This document shows positions 9,080 through 17,504 of a DNA stretch of 64,000 bases, one piece after another; the stretch's first letter is position 1; every line of letters starts with the position of its first letter. The stretch is from Nitrospirota bacterium (GTDB lineage: Bacteria > Nitrospirota > Thermodesulfovibrionia > Thermodesulfovibrionales > Magnetobacteriaceae), in assembly GCA_015233015.1 (NCBI GenBank), contig JADFYO010000001.1, positions 1 through 64,000 of the forward strand, given 5' to 3'. Below the pieces are notes generated by a model. That model had not been told where the DNA came from and ran no database searches. It saw nothing but the letters and a program-made list of their open reading frames with translations. The position numbers and the translations under genes were made by a program.

Positions 9080-9818
9080 CGCCCCATTCCACCTTTAAAA
9101 TTTTGTCTTTGAAATCCCCACCTATCATCATTTGTACAGCGTGCCTGAGGGAGTCTGTATCCATCGACTCAAGGGTGAGCATGACGCGATAGTCCGCATT
9201 GTGCATAACCGGGTATGAGCCTATCTTTACTGCCTTATTTTCAGCAACAATTACATTTAAAAACGGGGCTATTTCGGACTCGTACTCGGTTATATACACT
9301 TTCACCAACAAAATCGGCCGTTCGTCATATAAAGTCTCTGTAAGGACTTTAAACTTGTCCTTGAACAGCTCCGGCTGTCCGGGCAGTATATACACGTTTT
9401 TATATCGGATAATGGGGAATTTAATAGAGCTGTGCTTGATAAGCTCAGAGGTCTCGGGGACTTCCGCCATTTTCAATCTCTCTGGAGTAAGTTTGTCACC
9501 GTAATGGGCGGTGAGGATTGCCTTTAAATCGTCTTCGATTGCTATACCAACGCCAAACCCCTTCGATATGCCCTCGATTGTGACATCATCGTGCGTAGGG
9601 CCAAGGCCGCCGGATGTAAATACATAGTCATATTTTTTGGAAAAAGCCGTTGTCTCGGCGGCAATCTCATCGACATCGTCTGAGATGACTGAGATACGCC
9701 GGACATCGATACCCTTTAAGCGCAGCCCCCTTGCGGCAAAACCAGAGTTTATATCCTCAACCTTGCCGGACAAGACTTCGTCGCCTATTATAATTATACC
9801 AGCTGTTTTATTAAGCAT
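9060..9818 (-). CDS. Molybdopterin-binding (CinA N-terminal-like) domain protein
   Basis: About 252 residues with the MoCF_biosynth/CinA-like fold. It has an I-I-G-D-E-V-L-S-G-K opening, a TSGGLGPTHDDVT loop and a PGQPELFKD segment. The deamidase half of full CinA is absent. The fold binds molybdopterin or nucleotides; members are also annotated as nicotinamide-nucleotide amidase relatives. I chose the ATG at 9816-9818 because the upstream extension to 9887 would run through a candidate promoter and lacks family resemblance. It is the first gene of the long minus-strand run ending at 234. Confidence 0.85.
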   Translation of the reverse strand: MLNKTAGIIIIGDEVLSGKVEDINSGFAARGLRLKGIDVRRISVISDDVDEIAAETTAFSKKYDYVFTSGGLGPTHDDVTIEGISKGFGVGIAIEDDLKAILTAHYGDKLTPERLKMAEVPETSELIKHSSIKFPIIRYKNVYILPGQPELFKDKFKVLTETLYDERPILLVKVYITEYESEIAPFLNVIVAENKAVKIGSYPVMHNADYRVMLTLESMDTDSLRHAVQMMIGGDFKDKILKVEWGGADGNR

Positions 9819-9854
9819 TACTTTAAGAAACCTTACCCTCGCTCTCTGAACTGT

Positions 9855-9884
9855 ATAATACTTTATGAGGCAGACTAAAATCAA
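9855..9884 (-). promoter_or_regulatory. Candidate promoter of the cinA-like/hpt/queD operon
   Basis: On the minus strand TTGATT (9879-9884) and TATTAT (9855-9860) are 18 bases apart. It lies between the terminator at 9901-9934 and the ATG at 9818, where a promoter for this operon is expected. Confidence 0.45.
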
Positions 9885-9900
9885 CAATCCGATTTCAAAG

Positions 9901-9934
9901 AAAATGCCCCATGTATTTCAACATGAGGCATTTT
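9901..9934 (-). terminator. Intrinsic terminator behind the small Pro-rich protein gene
   Basis: AAAATGCC (9901-9908) pairs with GGCATTTT (9927-9934) and, after one mismatch, CATGT pairs with ACATG around a six-base loop. On the minus strand the hairpin ends in TTTT. It is flanked by A and T runs on both sides, so it could work in either direction. It ends the transcript of the gene at 9953-10354. Confidence 0.8.
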
Positions 9935-9952
9935 ATTCGAAGAGTTATCGTC

Positions 9953-10354
9953 TCACCTTAGCGGCGGCATCCCTGGTGGCGGCGGTGGCGGCGGTACTGC
10001 CGGCGGTGGTCCTGGTGGTGGCGGTGGTGGCGCATTTCTCTGGGCTGTAAGGTCTCTGATTATATCATCCAACCCATGACTTATCTTTTCTGCCTCGTGT
10101 CTTGGGATAATCCCTCCATTACGGATTTCCGTATTGAGGGCGTGTTCTCTATAGTTCCTGATGCGTTTCCTGATGTCTCTGGACGCTGGTCTGGATATCT
10201 TGCCCATTCGGGTACATTCATTAAGCAGCCTTTTTGCTTCAGCCACCTTGCCGGAAATCATCTGATCCCTCAGAGGACGCGCAGCGGCGGCTATGCCCGA
10301 TATAAAAAAAACGACAGCGAATATCAAGGCAAACAAACCCAACAATTTTTTCAT
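9953..10354 (-). CDS. Small exported protein with polyproline tail
   Basis: 133 residues. A classic signal peptide occupies about 1-24 (MKK, hydrophobic core, A-A-A-A cleavage zone). A basic helical middle of about 80 residues follows. The last 30 residues are almost pure proline with Gly, Ala and Met. The start has a perfect AAGGAGG eight bases upstream. I do not recognise a family. Polyproline would need EF-P for smooth translation, and the tail may span or bind the cell wall. A terminator follows directly, so it is probably monocistronic. Confidence 0.75.
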   Translation of the reverse strand: MKKLLGLFALIFAVVFFISGIAAAARPLRDQMISGKVAEAKRLLNECTRMGKISRPASRDIRKRIRNYREHALNTEIRNGGIIPRHEAEKISHGLDDIIRDLTAQRNAPPPPPPGPPPAVPPPPPPPGMPPLR

Positions 10355-10481
10355 CCTTGTTACCTCCTTACTTCTTTCCGGCTTTATTCCCGGGAGCCGC
10401 CACCCTTAGTTATAGCTACTTCATTATTCAGAAAAATAGGAGCTAATGTCAAGTAATATCTTTCAGAGTTTTTTAAGGGAA

Positions 10482-10509
10482 AGGCCTCATATCTTTCGAC
10501 ATAAGGCCT
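10482..10509 (-). terminator. Possible terminator of the AHRAA-repeat protein gene
   Basis: AGGCCT at 10482-10487 and again at 10504-10509 (self-complementary) form a hairpin; on the minus strand TTTCCCTT follows. The T run is broken, so termination strength is doubtful. It lies in the 182-bp gap between the two secreted protein genes. Confidence 0.4.
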
Positions 10510-10536
10510 CCCGGCGTTAAATATAAATTATGGCCT

Positions 10537-11145
10537 CTATGGCGATACCGGACGAGTGGATGGGATTGTCGGCTGAGAACCTGATGTCGTTGGATTAGCT
10601 GCCGGTATTGGCGGCTGAGAACCAGATGTCGATGGATTAGCTGCCGGTATTGGTAACTGAGAACCCGCAGCCGATGGACCAGGCGGCAGAGAACCAGCCG
10701 GTGCTGGCTGAGGAACAGACGATGGCGGCCGATGTGCCCCTGCCGCGCGATGACGGGCTTCTGCCGCACGATGGGCTTCTGCCGCGCGATGGGCTTCTGC
10801 AGCACGATGGGCTGCTGCAGCACGATGGGCTGCTGCAGCACGATGGGCTGCTGCCGGGCGCTGGACTGCTGCCGGGCGTGGTGCCTGTCTTGGTGCACGC
10901 ATTGCCGCTGCCGGTGGACGATGGGCTGCTGCCGGATGATGTGGGGTCTCCGCCAATAAGACGGGATTAGACAATGTGCCGGTGCTGCTTCCAGCCAAAA
11001 GCGTCTCGTTTGCGAATTCGCCCGCGGGGGCAATGGACGGCTCAGGAACATTCACTGCGTTTGGCATTGCGTCTGCATTGACGGAAAGACCAGTCAACAA
11101 TAACGACGCAAAGGCAGTTAATACTAATAAACTCTTGTAGCTCAT
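10537..11145 (-). CDS. Secreted Ala/Pro/His-rich repetitive protein
   Basis: 202 residues from the ATG at 11145, chosen because AGGAGGTGAT lies eight bases upstream; the GTG at 11154 overlaps that site. A signal peptide covers about 1-26 (cleavage near N-A-D-A). Residues 98-139 are about seven hexapeptides of the form A-H-R-A-A-A/E, and 161-192 are three copies of a G-S-Q-x-P-I-P-A-A-N-P-type unit. Alternating Arg/His with Ala could make a cationic helix for binding polymers or metal. A second open frame crosses the same repeats but has no signal peptide or ribosome-binding site. Function unknown. Confidence 0.72.
   Translation of the reverse strand: MSYKSLLVLTAFASLLLTGLSVNADAMPNAVNVPEPSIAPAGEFANETLLAGSSTGTLSNPVLLAETPHHPAAAHRPPAAAMRAPRQAPRPAAVQRPAAAHRAAAAHRAAAAHRAAEAHRAAEAHRAAEARHRAAGAHRPPSSVPQPAPAGSLPPGPSAAGSQLPIPAANPSTSGSQPPIPAANPTTSGSQPTIPSTRPVSP
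10729..10854. repeat. 18-bp coding tandem repeat (A-H-R-A-A-A/E)
   Basis: About seven head-to-tail copies of an 18-bp unit (GGGCTGCTGCAGCACGAT and variants such as GGGCTTCTGCCGCGCGAT on the plus strand). Units differ by a few substitutions, keep the frame and include short interruptions. Copy number is a likely site of slippage between strains. Confidence 0.8.
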
Positions 11146-11265
11146 GTTTATCACCTCCTCTTTAACTAATTATATGCACGTTCAATTATATAATAAATTT
11201 CTTATTAATAAAAGTAAAATTAATGTTGTATAATTATCTCATATGTTAGCAGCCTTTTTTCACGG

Positions 11266-12294
11266 ATGAAAACATCGGGGTTCTTATTCGACCTCCCCGG
11301 GGAGTTAATAGCCCAATATCCGCCCACTGAGAGAGAGAAATCGAGGCTCATGGTGCTGAGGCGCGAGGACAGCCGTATCGAACACAAGGCCTTTCAGGAC
11401 ATAGCAGATTACTTCAATGCAGGCGACCTGCTTGTCATAAACAATACAAAAGTCCTCCCCGTAAGACTTGAGGGCAAGACCGAAACAGGTAAAACTATCG
11501 GGATGCTTATTGCACAAAAGAATGAAACCGGCGCTTATCGAATTCTATCTAAGGGAAAATACACCGGACGGGTGTTTTTTTCAGAGGATTTCTATGCCGA
11601 TATTTCAGTCGGGAAGGAGGCAGTATTCCACCATGACGGCCCATTAGAAGGACAGCTCCAAAAATTCGGCCTTATGCCCCTGCCGCCATACATTAAAAGG
11701 CCCCCCTCTTGCATGGACAGAGAGAGATACCAAACCGTGTATGCCGAAAAAGAAGGCTCAATAGCAGCCCCTACCGCGGGACTTCACTTTACACGCGGGA
11801 TTTTGGACGCGCTAAGACTTAAAGACGTGACAATTGAGACCATCACGCTCGATGTCGGCGAGGGGACTTTTAAACCAGTTCAAACCGAATATGTTTCAGA
11901 CCACAAGATGGACAGCGAACGATTTGAAATCGACACATCATTGATTGAGAAAATAAAAGAGACCAAAATAAAAGGAAATAAGACTGTCGCAGTAGGTACG
12001 ACATCGACAAGGGCTATCGAGGCCATATCATGCGGCAGGTATAAGTTAATCAGCTCCAGCCCATCAACCAACGGCTTCTGGAGAATAACCGCCACCACGG
12101 ACATATTTATCTATCCCGGTTATGAGTTTAAGGCAGCCGCCTCGCTAATAACCAATTTCCACCTGCCCAGCTCTACTCCAGTGCTGCTAGCTTCGGCGTT
12201 TGCCGGGAAAGACCTGCTCCTGAGTGCTTATAAAGCCGCTATAGCCGCCGAATATAGATTTTTCTCCTACGGTGATGTTATGCTTATACTATGA
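11266..12294 (+). CDS. queA: S-adenosylmethionine:tRNA ribosyltransferase-isomerase
   Basis: QueA, 342 residues, the family length. It transfers and isomerises the ribosyl of SAM onto preQ1 in tRNA to make epoxyqueuosine. The N-terminus (F-D-L-P-x-E-L-I-A-Q-x-P), GEGTFKPV and the GTTSTRAIE motif are diagnostic. It is the first plus-strand gene after the divergent AT-rich region 11146-11265, which has a TATAAT at 11229-11234 but no clear -35 box. No strong ribosome-binding site precedes the ATG. Its end overlaps the next gene by four bases (ATGA). Confidence 0.96.
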   Translation: MKTSGFLFDLPGELIAQYPPTEREKSRLMVLRREDSRIEHKAFQDIADYFNAGDLLVINNTKVLPVRLEGKTETGKTIGMLIAQKNETGAYRILSKGKYTGRVFFSEDFYADISVGKEAVFHHDGPLEGQLQKFGLMPLPPYIKRPPSCMDRERYQTVYAEKEGSIAAPTAGLHFTRGILDALRLKDVTIETITLDVGEGTFKPVQTEYVSDHKMDSERFEIDTSLIEKIKETKIKGNKTVAVGTTSTRAIEAISCGRYKLISSSPSTNGFWRITATTDIFIYPGYEFKAAASLITNFHLPSSTPVLLASAFAGKDLLLSAYKAAIAAEYRFFSYGDVMLIL

Positions 12295-13244
12295 AGGGCA
12301 GGATATTTGATAAAATCGGCTACAATTTTATCGAGGGAAAGGGATTGTTGATTGTGGTAGTGGTCTTGTTTTCGTCTGTCAGCTTTATTATGGGGTTTTT
12401 TGCAGGGAAAAAAGTATCTTCTTCCGCTGTTTTACAGGCGAAAAATATCGGGATTATCGAAGCTAAGGCGGTCAGGCCGGCTATGCCCACACCAACCGCA
12501 CCCGCACCCCCCCTGCCCACCGCGCCGCCAACGCAGCCTGCGCCCGCCACACTAAAGCCTCAGGAGGTTAAACCGCAGGAGGAACCTCCGGCAGGTAGAA
12601 AGACCTACGATGTTGTCAGCCCCGTTGAACAACCAAGTCATTCCGAACCTGTAAGGCCGGAGTCTGCCCTGCCAGAGCAACCTAAGGCTGAGAAACCTAA
12701 GCCGGCTGCACCCACCGCCGAACCAATAGTAATCCCCAATACCGTGAGCCAGGTACAACCTAAGGCGAAGATACCCAAAACGGCAAAACACATCCCTGAA
12801 GCTCAACCACAAACCGAGACTAAAACACCACAGCCAACACCTGAACATACTAAACCAACCCCTCCGGTGAAGGATATTTTAACCCCTGTTTCGCCACCCC
12901 CTCAAGGCAGCCAGGCTGCACAGGGCACGTTCCATGCGTCTAAAACTACCGTCCAACAGCAAAAAATTGCTAATAAGGAAGTTACTGCATCAAAATCAGG
13001 CGAAAAATATTATATACAGATCGGGGCTTTTAAAAATGCCGGCGATGCCACGAGACTTCAGGAAGATCTCAAAACAAAAGGATTTGACTCCGAAATTGTC
13101 AAGAATCCTGTCAACGACGGCGTAACGCTGTTTAAAGTAAGAGTTGGAAGCAACTATACAAAAAGCGAGGCGTCACAAGTAATGGCCAGGTTAAACAAAA
13201 AAGGCATCAAGGGTTTCATGAGGGATAACCAACGGACACCTTAG
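12291..13244 (+). CDS. SPOR-domain membrane protein with long proline-rich linker
   Basis: 317 residues. A short cytoplasmic N-terminus is followed by one transmembrane helix (about 20-40), a disordered Pro/Ala/Lys/Gln-rich periplasmic linker (about 60-230) and a C-terminal SPOR domain (about 240-312; starts YYIQIGAFKN, ends with V-R-V-G and A-R-L-N-K-K-G). SPOR domains bind denuded peptidoglycan glycan strands at division sites, so a FtsN- or DamX-like cell-wall role is likely. It overlaps queA at the 5' end and phoH at the 3' end. Confidence 0.9.
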   Translation: MKGRIFDKIGYNFIEGKGLLIVVVVLFSSVSFIMGFFAGKKVSSSAVLQAKNIGIIEAKAVRPAMPTPTAPAPPLPTAPPTQPAPATLKPQEVKPQEEPPAGRKTYDVVSPVEQPSHSEPVRPESALPEQPKAEKPKPAAPTAEPIVIPNTVSQVQPKAKIPKTAKHIPEAQPQTETKTPQPTPEHTKPTPPVKDILTPVSPPPQGSQAAQGTFHASKTTVQQQKIANKEVTASKSGEKYYIQIGAFKNAGDATRLQEDLKTKGFDSEIVKNPVNDGVTLFKVRVGSNYTKSEASQVMARLNKKGIKGFMRDNQRTP

Positions 13245-14182
13245 AAATACCAATAAGCAGCTATCTGGACTTTCTGGACGCCGGCCTCTCTCAATCCCTG
13301 AAGGCAGTAGAGGATTCACTCGGAATTGCTATCAGCGTCAGGGGAAATAAGGTAATATTAGAAGGACAGGACGAGAAGGTCAAAATAGCCAAAAAAATGA
13401 TTCTGGATATATACGATCATAAAAAAGGCGGTAAAATTGTAAGGACAGACGATATAAAAAACGCGATAAACCACTTTGGCATTACCGAAAAAGGCGTGGA
13501 GTTAAAGGATGTCTTTGACAACTACATACAAGTGCCGTCAAAGACGAGGTATATCGCTCCAAAAACAGAAACTCAGTGGAAATACTTAGAGGCCATAAAG
13601 AATAACGATATAGTCATAGGCATCGGCCCGGCCGGCACAGGCAAGACCTATCTGGCCATGGCTATGGCCGTTAACGCCTATATGAAAAAACAAGTGAGCC
13701 GGATAATCCTGGCTCGTCCGGCCGTTGAGGCCGGAGAGAAACTCGGCTTCCTTCCCGGTGACATTTACGAAAAGATAAATCCCTACCTAAGGCCCTTGTA
13801 CGACGCCCTCTTCGACATGATGGACGCCGATAAGGCGTCGCTGCTTATCGAAAAAGGCTTGTTAGAGATAGCCCCTCTTGCATTTATGCGCGGCAGAACG
13901 CTCAAGGACGCCTTTATCATACTGGACGAGGCACAAAACACTACAGCCGAACAAATGAAAATGTACCTTACAAGACTCGGTATCCACTCCAGGACGGTCA
14001 TCACCGGCGATATAACACAAATTGACCTGCCGGCTGACAAAACCTCTGGACTTGTCGAAATAGAGCGTATCTTAAAAAACATCGAAGGGATTAAGACAAT
14101 CTACTTTTCCGAAAAAGATGTCGTAAGACACAAATTGGTACAGGAGATTATCAAGGCATATGAAAAACACGAAAAGCGCTAA
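13232..14182 (+). CDS. phoH: PhoH-family ATPase with apparent ACG start codon
   Basis: About 316 residues. The P-loop GPAGTGKT is near 132-139 and the Walker B stretch I-I-L-D-E-A-Q near 229-235. The first ATG (13397) would remove about 55 residues of the conserved N-terminal PhoH domain (L-E-I-P... and G-x-x-I-x-V-R-G-N-K-V-x-L-E-G). The frame is closed by TAA at 13226. In the open part before the domain the best placed codon is ACG at 13232, seven bases after GAGGG and giving T/M-D-T-L-E-I-P. There is no in-frame ATG, GTG or TTG before 13397. PhoH proteins sit next to ybeY in many genomes and are linked to RNA metabolism. Confidence 0.9.
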   Translation, partial: TDTLEIPISSYLDFLDAGLSQSLKAVEDSLGIAISVRGNKVILEGQDEKVKIAKKMILDIYDHKKGGKIVRTDDIKNAINHFGITEKGVELKDVFDNYIQVPSKTRYIAPKTETQWKYLEAIKNNDIVIGIGPAGTGKTYLAMAMAVNAYMKKQVSRIILARPAVEAGEKLGFLPGDIYEKINPYLRPLYDALFDMMDADKASLLIEKGLLEIAPLAFMRGRTLKDAFIILDEAQNTTAEQMKMYLTRLGIHSRTVITGDITQIDLPADKTSGLVEIERILKNIEGIKTIYFSEKDVVRHKLVQEIIKAYEKHEKR

Positions 14183-15746
14183 AACATTTAAAATATTTAA
14201 AAACGCTATCGACCCAAAGACTTTATATTTCATCCTGGCTTTTTCCCTGCTTATATCGGCGACCATAGTGAGATCTCTGGATGTGTCGAATTTCATCGGG
14301 ATTTTTTCAATCTGCATAATATCCATAACCATAATGTTTATGGATATATTCCGGTATAAGCCATCATATTTGAAGCTGCAAAAAATGATAATTCTCCTTG
14401 TACTGATGTTTTTGGGCACGTTGGTCTTTGGCCGCCTGATAGAATATATATTTATTAATTTCACCAGAGGGCTTGGGTTGCATGAACAAAAGGCAATCAT
14501 CTACGGATTGCCCGTGCAGGCAGGGGCAATGCTCGTTATGCTCCTTTTCGACTCTCATACGGCAATAATTTTCTCCTTTATCATAAGCATTCTAGGCGGC
14601 ATATGGCAAAACGATGCCTACTACACGTTCTATGTATTTGCGGGGAGCATAATAGCGGCTTTTTCTGTTATCAGATGTAAGAAACGCTCCGATATTATCA
14701 AAGGAGGATTATATGTCAGCTTAGCCAATGTCCTCTCTGTCCTGGTGTTTTCCACATTCAGCGCAAACCGCTCACTTGAAATGATAATCCCATCGTTAAT
14801 TTTCGCGATGACAAGCGGCATCACAATCTCGGCCTTTACGTCTATCATGCTGCCAATACTCGAATCGGTATTTAAGGTAACCACGGACATCACCCTGCTT
14901 GAGCTTCTGGACTTAAACCAGCCTTTGATGAAAAACCTGATGATAAGCGCCCCTGGAACGTACCACCACAGCGTAATCGTAGGAAATCTGGTCGAGGCAG
15001 CCGCTGAAGACATCGGCGTCAACCCCTTGCTGGCGAGGGTTTCTGCCTATTACCACGATATAGGAAAGATTAAGATGCCCGAATATTTTGTAGAAAATCA
15101 GTCCGGCTCGATTAATAAACACGAAAAGCTGAACCCGCACATGAGCAGTATGATCCTTATTTCTCACGTCAAGGAAGGCCTCGAACTGGCCGACCAGCAT
15201 AAACTGCCAGAACTGGTCAAAGACATCATAACGCAGCACCACGGTACGCACATTATTACATACTTCTATCAAAAGGCAAAAGAAGAACAGTCCGACCCTC
15301 CAAAAGAAGAAGACTACAGATACCCCGGCCCTAAACCCCAAAACAGGATAGCCGCAATCGTCATGATAGCAGACGCCGTTGAAGCCGCCTCGAGAGTTCT
15401 CAAGGAATCCACACCGGCCCGCGTTTCTGGACTGGTCGAAAAGATCATCAATACTATATTAATAGACGGTCAATTGACCGAATGCGAACTAACCCTGAAA
15501 GATATAAACAAGATAAAAGAACGCTTTACGTATATTTTAAACGGTATCCTGCATAAGAGAATCGAATACCCCGGCTTTGATTTTAACAACATGACAGCCG
15601 TAAAGGAAGGAGAAAAACATAAAAACGTCGATAGAGAACCTCAACAAAAAGAAAAAGATAAGCCTGCGCTGGATCAAGCAACAGGCGAACCTGGCTCTAA
15701 CGTTATTGAGTTTAAAAAGGGCGGGACATCCGCTTCGAAGAGCTGA
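14160..15746 (+). CDS. Membrane HD-domain phosphohydrolase (PgpH-like) without the extracellular domain
   Basis: 528 residues. Several transmembrane helices fill about 22-245 (7TM region). A cytoplasmic HD domain follows, with H269/H270, the H-D pair at 299-300 and QHHGT at 359-363. The C-terminal 50 residues are charged and disordered. PgpH/YqfF proteins hydrolyse cyclic-di-AMP and usually have about 200 more residues, an extracellular 7TMR-HDED domain before the 7TM part. That domain is missing here, so the sensing input differs. It overlaps phoH by 23 bp and the ybeY reading frame at its end, as in phoH-yqfF-ybeY operons elsewhere. Confidence 0.9.
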   Translation: MKNTKSAKTFKIFKNAIDPKTLYFILAFSLLISATIVRSLDVSNFIGIFSICIISITIMFMDIFRYKPSYLKLQKMIILLVLMFLGTLVFGRLIEYIFINFTRGLGLHEQKAIIYGLPVQAGAMLVMLLFDSHTAIIFSFIISILGGIWQNDAYYTFYVFAGSIIAAFSVIRCKKRSDIIKGGLYVSLANVLSVLVFSTFSANRSLEMIIPSLIFAMTSGITISAFTSIMLPILESVFKVTTDITLLELLDLNQPLMKNLMISAPGTYHHSVIVGNLVEAAAEDIGVNPLLARVSAYYHDIGKIKMPEYFVENQSGSINKHEKLNPHMSSMILISHVKEGLELADQHKLPELVKDIITQHHGTHIITYFYQKAKEEQSDPPKEEDYRYPGPKPQNRIAAIVMIADAVEAASRVLKESTPARVSGLVEKIINTILIDGQLTECELTLKDINKIKERFTYILNGILHKRIEYPGFDFNNMTAVKEGEKHKNVDREPQQKEKDKPALDQATGEPGSNVIEFKKGGTSASKS

Positions 15747-16101
15747 ACTCAGCATAGTCCTTGTTGACGATGAGAAAATGCTGGCCCTCAACAAGGCTCA
15801 CCGCGGCGTTGACAAGACCACAGATGTTCTTTCCTTTCCAATGTACGACACGATAAAGGAATTCCCGAAAGAAGGCGAGTTCCTGCTTGGCGATGTAGTA
15901 ATTAATACTGAATGGATATACTCAGGATTAACGGGCAGCCCCGAGGCGGTAACAGCCGAAGTGAAAACGCAGTTAAGAATACTACTTGTCCACGCCCTCT
16001 TACATCTTTTAGGTTACGACCACGAGATAGACGCCCAACATGACCGTTCGATGAAAAAGAAGGAAGCGGAGCTAATCAATGTCCTTAAAAAAATGGATTG
16101 A
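15619..16101 (+). CDS. ybeY: Endoribonuclease YbeY with apparent ATA start codon
   Basis: YbeY processes rRNA 3' ends and takes part in ribosome quality control. The zinc motif HALLHLLGYDH is present (about H125, H129, H135). The first standard start is TTG at 15706, which lacks a ribosome-binding site and would drop about 29 family-like N-terminal residues. The frame opens after TAA at 15601, and AAGGAG at 15607-15612 points, six bases on, to ATA at 15619. The residues then encoded (K-T-S-I-E-N-L-N-K-K-K-K-I) resemble the usual YbeY N-terminus, giving 160 residues, the normal length. It overlaps the HD-protein gene by 128 bp. Confidence 0.9.
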   Translation: MKTSIENLNKKKKISLRWIKQQANLALTLLSLKRAGHPLRRAELSIVLVDDEKMLALNKAHRGVDKTTDVLSFPMYDTIKEFPKEGEFLLGDVVINTEWIYSGLTGSPEAVTAEVKTQLRILLVHALLHLLGYDHEIDAQHDRSMKKKEAELINVLKKMD

Positions 16102-16780
16102 CAGCGCAAACAATGCCATAGAAGGCATATTAACCGCGGCAAAAAATGAATGCCACGTGCGATACCACCTGTACGCCGCCGCGGTTGTCCTGCTCTTTAG
16201 CTATGCCTCGGGCGTAAGCGCTGATGAATTCCTTATAATTTCAATTCTTACTATCTTTGTAATAACTACGGAACTGCTGAATACCGCAATAGAGACCGTA
16301 GTTGACATTGTCTCTCCACAAGTAAGCGAACACGCCAGAGTTGCTAAGGATGTGGCCGCCGGCGCCGTACTTATATCGGCCGTTGGTTCAGCGGTTATCG
16401 GATATATCATTTTGTTTCCCTATCTCGTAAGTTTTTTTAAACGAGGACTTTCAATAACTTCCCACGGCGGTAACGAAGTAGCCGTTTTGTCAGTGATAAT
16501 CGTCTTAATTCTGGTAGTGCTCATTAAGTCGTTAACCGCTTCGGAAGGACGTCCATTAAGAGGAGGAATGCCAAGCGGACACGCCGCGGTGTCTTTTTCA
16601 GTATGGGTTTCAATTACTGTTATTACCCAAAATTTAGTGGTGTCAGTATTATCGTTCATCGGCGCAGCTGCAATAGCGAACAGCCGGGTTGAATCAAAAA
16701 TTCATACCGTATGGGAGGTCATAGCAGGCGCTCTCCTGGGAATTATCGCCACCTATTTGCTGTTTATTATCTTTACTTAA
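16079..16780 (+). CDS. DgkA-type lipid kinase fused to PAP2 lipid phosphatase
   Basis: 233 residues, all membrane. Residues 1-120 are diacylglycerol/undecaprenol kinase, with E65, N68, A-I-E-x-x-V-D at 70-76 and A-K-D at 89-91. Residues 125-233 are a PAP2-type acid phosphatase, with G-R-P-x-R-x-G-M-P-S-G-H at 157-168 and S-R-V..H at 202-209. One half would phosphorylate, and the other dephosphorylate, undecaprenol-type lipids. That would recycle the carrier used for peptidoglycan. Its ATG overlaps the end of ybeY by 23 bp. It is the last gene of the plus-strand operon. Confidence 0.88.
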   Translation: MSLKKWIDSANNAIEGILTAAKNECHVRYHLYAAAVVLLFSYASGVSADEFLIISILTIFVITTELLNTAIETVVDIVSPQVSEHARVAKDVAAGAVLISAVGSAVIGYIILFPYLVSFFKRGLSITSHGGNEVAVLSVIIVLILVVLIKSLTASEGRPLRGGMPSGHAAVSFSVWVSITVITQNLVVSVLSFIGAAAIANSRVESKIHTVWEVIAGALLGIIATYLLFIIFT

Positions 16781-16915
16781 AATATTGCTATTGAAATACC
16801 ATCGAGAATCCGATACGTATATTATTTGGCTGTTCTCAGGTATAGAGAATGCGGGGAAAGAGTTACCATATAATTGCCCTTTGAGGCAAAGGAATGTTAT
16901 TGCAAGGAGGCAGCG

Positions 16916-17446
16916 ATGTTAAAAAATCTTACTAAGAAGATGCCTGCGCTATTGGCGCTGGTCGCAGTGTTTATTTCAGCAGGGGCATTATGGGCAGGCA
17001 CAGTTAATATCGCCATTCCATATCTCTACACAGATGGTTATATGGTTACTTACTGTTTGATTTCTAACTTGACCAAGGCTGATAACACCACCACCACCGA
17101 CAACACCACGACTACAACATTCAAGGTAATGACAACGGAAACAGGCGGGGCAGCTCAAACCGCTCACACCATAGCATCTCAATATGCGCCTATACCAGGG
17201 GTAACCCGGATGTTAACTTTTAGTAAAAATGCTATTTATAACCGCACCGGCACACTAGTAGTCAGTCTCTCAGATGAACTTCCCTCCGGAACCATGACCG
17301 CATACACAGGGATGCTTACAATAACGTCATCGACCGCGACTTGTAAAACTATTACAATGACTTGTTTGCAGACCCAATCCGGCATAACCGAGAAACGCTT
17401 CGCCGGCTATACCTGCGACGATGGAACAAATGTATTAGCATATTGA
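16916..17446 (+). CDS. Secreted Thr-rich protein, paralogue 1
   Basis: 176 residues from the ATG at 16916, set by AAGGAGG five bases upstream; an earlier ATG at 16874 has no such site. A signal peptide spans about 1-26. The mature part begins with a T-V-N-I-x-x-P-Y-L beta-strand pattern. A Thr/Asn run with N-x-T sequons follows, then four cysteines shared with the next gene. It is about half identical to the protein at 17661-18212, so the two are a tandem duplication. No known family recognised. A surface or extracellular structural role is a guess based on composition. Confidence 0.75.
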   Translation: MLKNLTKKMPALLALVAVFISAGALWAGTVNIAIPYLYTDGYMVTYCLISNLTKADNTTTTDNTTTTTFKVMTTETGGAAQTAHTIASQYAPIPGVTRMLTFSKNAIYNRTGTLVVSLSDELPSGTMTAYTGMLTITSSTATCKTITMTCLQTQSGITEKRFAGYTCDDGTNVLAY

Positions 17447-17466
17447 AAAACAATGGAGATTTAAGT

Positions 17467-17504
17467 AAGGGAGGCGCGTGTATGATCGGCATCTCCCTTT
17501 TTTT
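17467..17504 (+). terminator. Intrinsic terminator after the first Thr-rich gene
   Basis: AAGGGAG (17467-17473) pairs with CTCCCTT (17493-17499) around a 19-base loop, followed by a run of T to 17504. It ends the transcript before the second paralogue, which has its own promoter-like TTGAAA (17571) and TATTCT (17593) 16 bases apart. Confidence 0.65.

Noticed and set aside
9819-9887. Longer N-terminus for the CinA-like protein
   Set aside because: The extra residues are not family-like and run through a promoter; the ATG at 9818 gives the normal start.
10473-11051. Alternative reading frame rich in Arg/Gln over the AHR repeats
   Set aside because: No signal peptide or ribosome-binding site; the overlapping frame has both.
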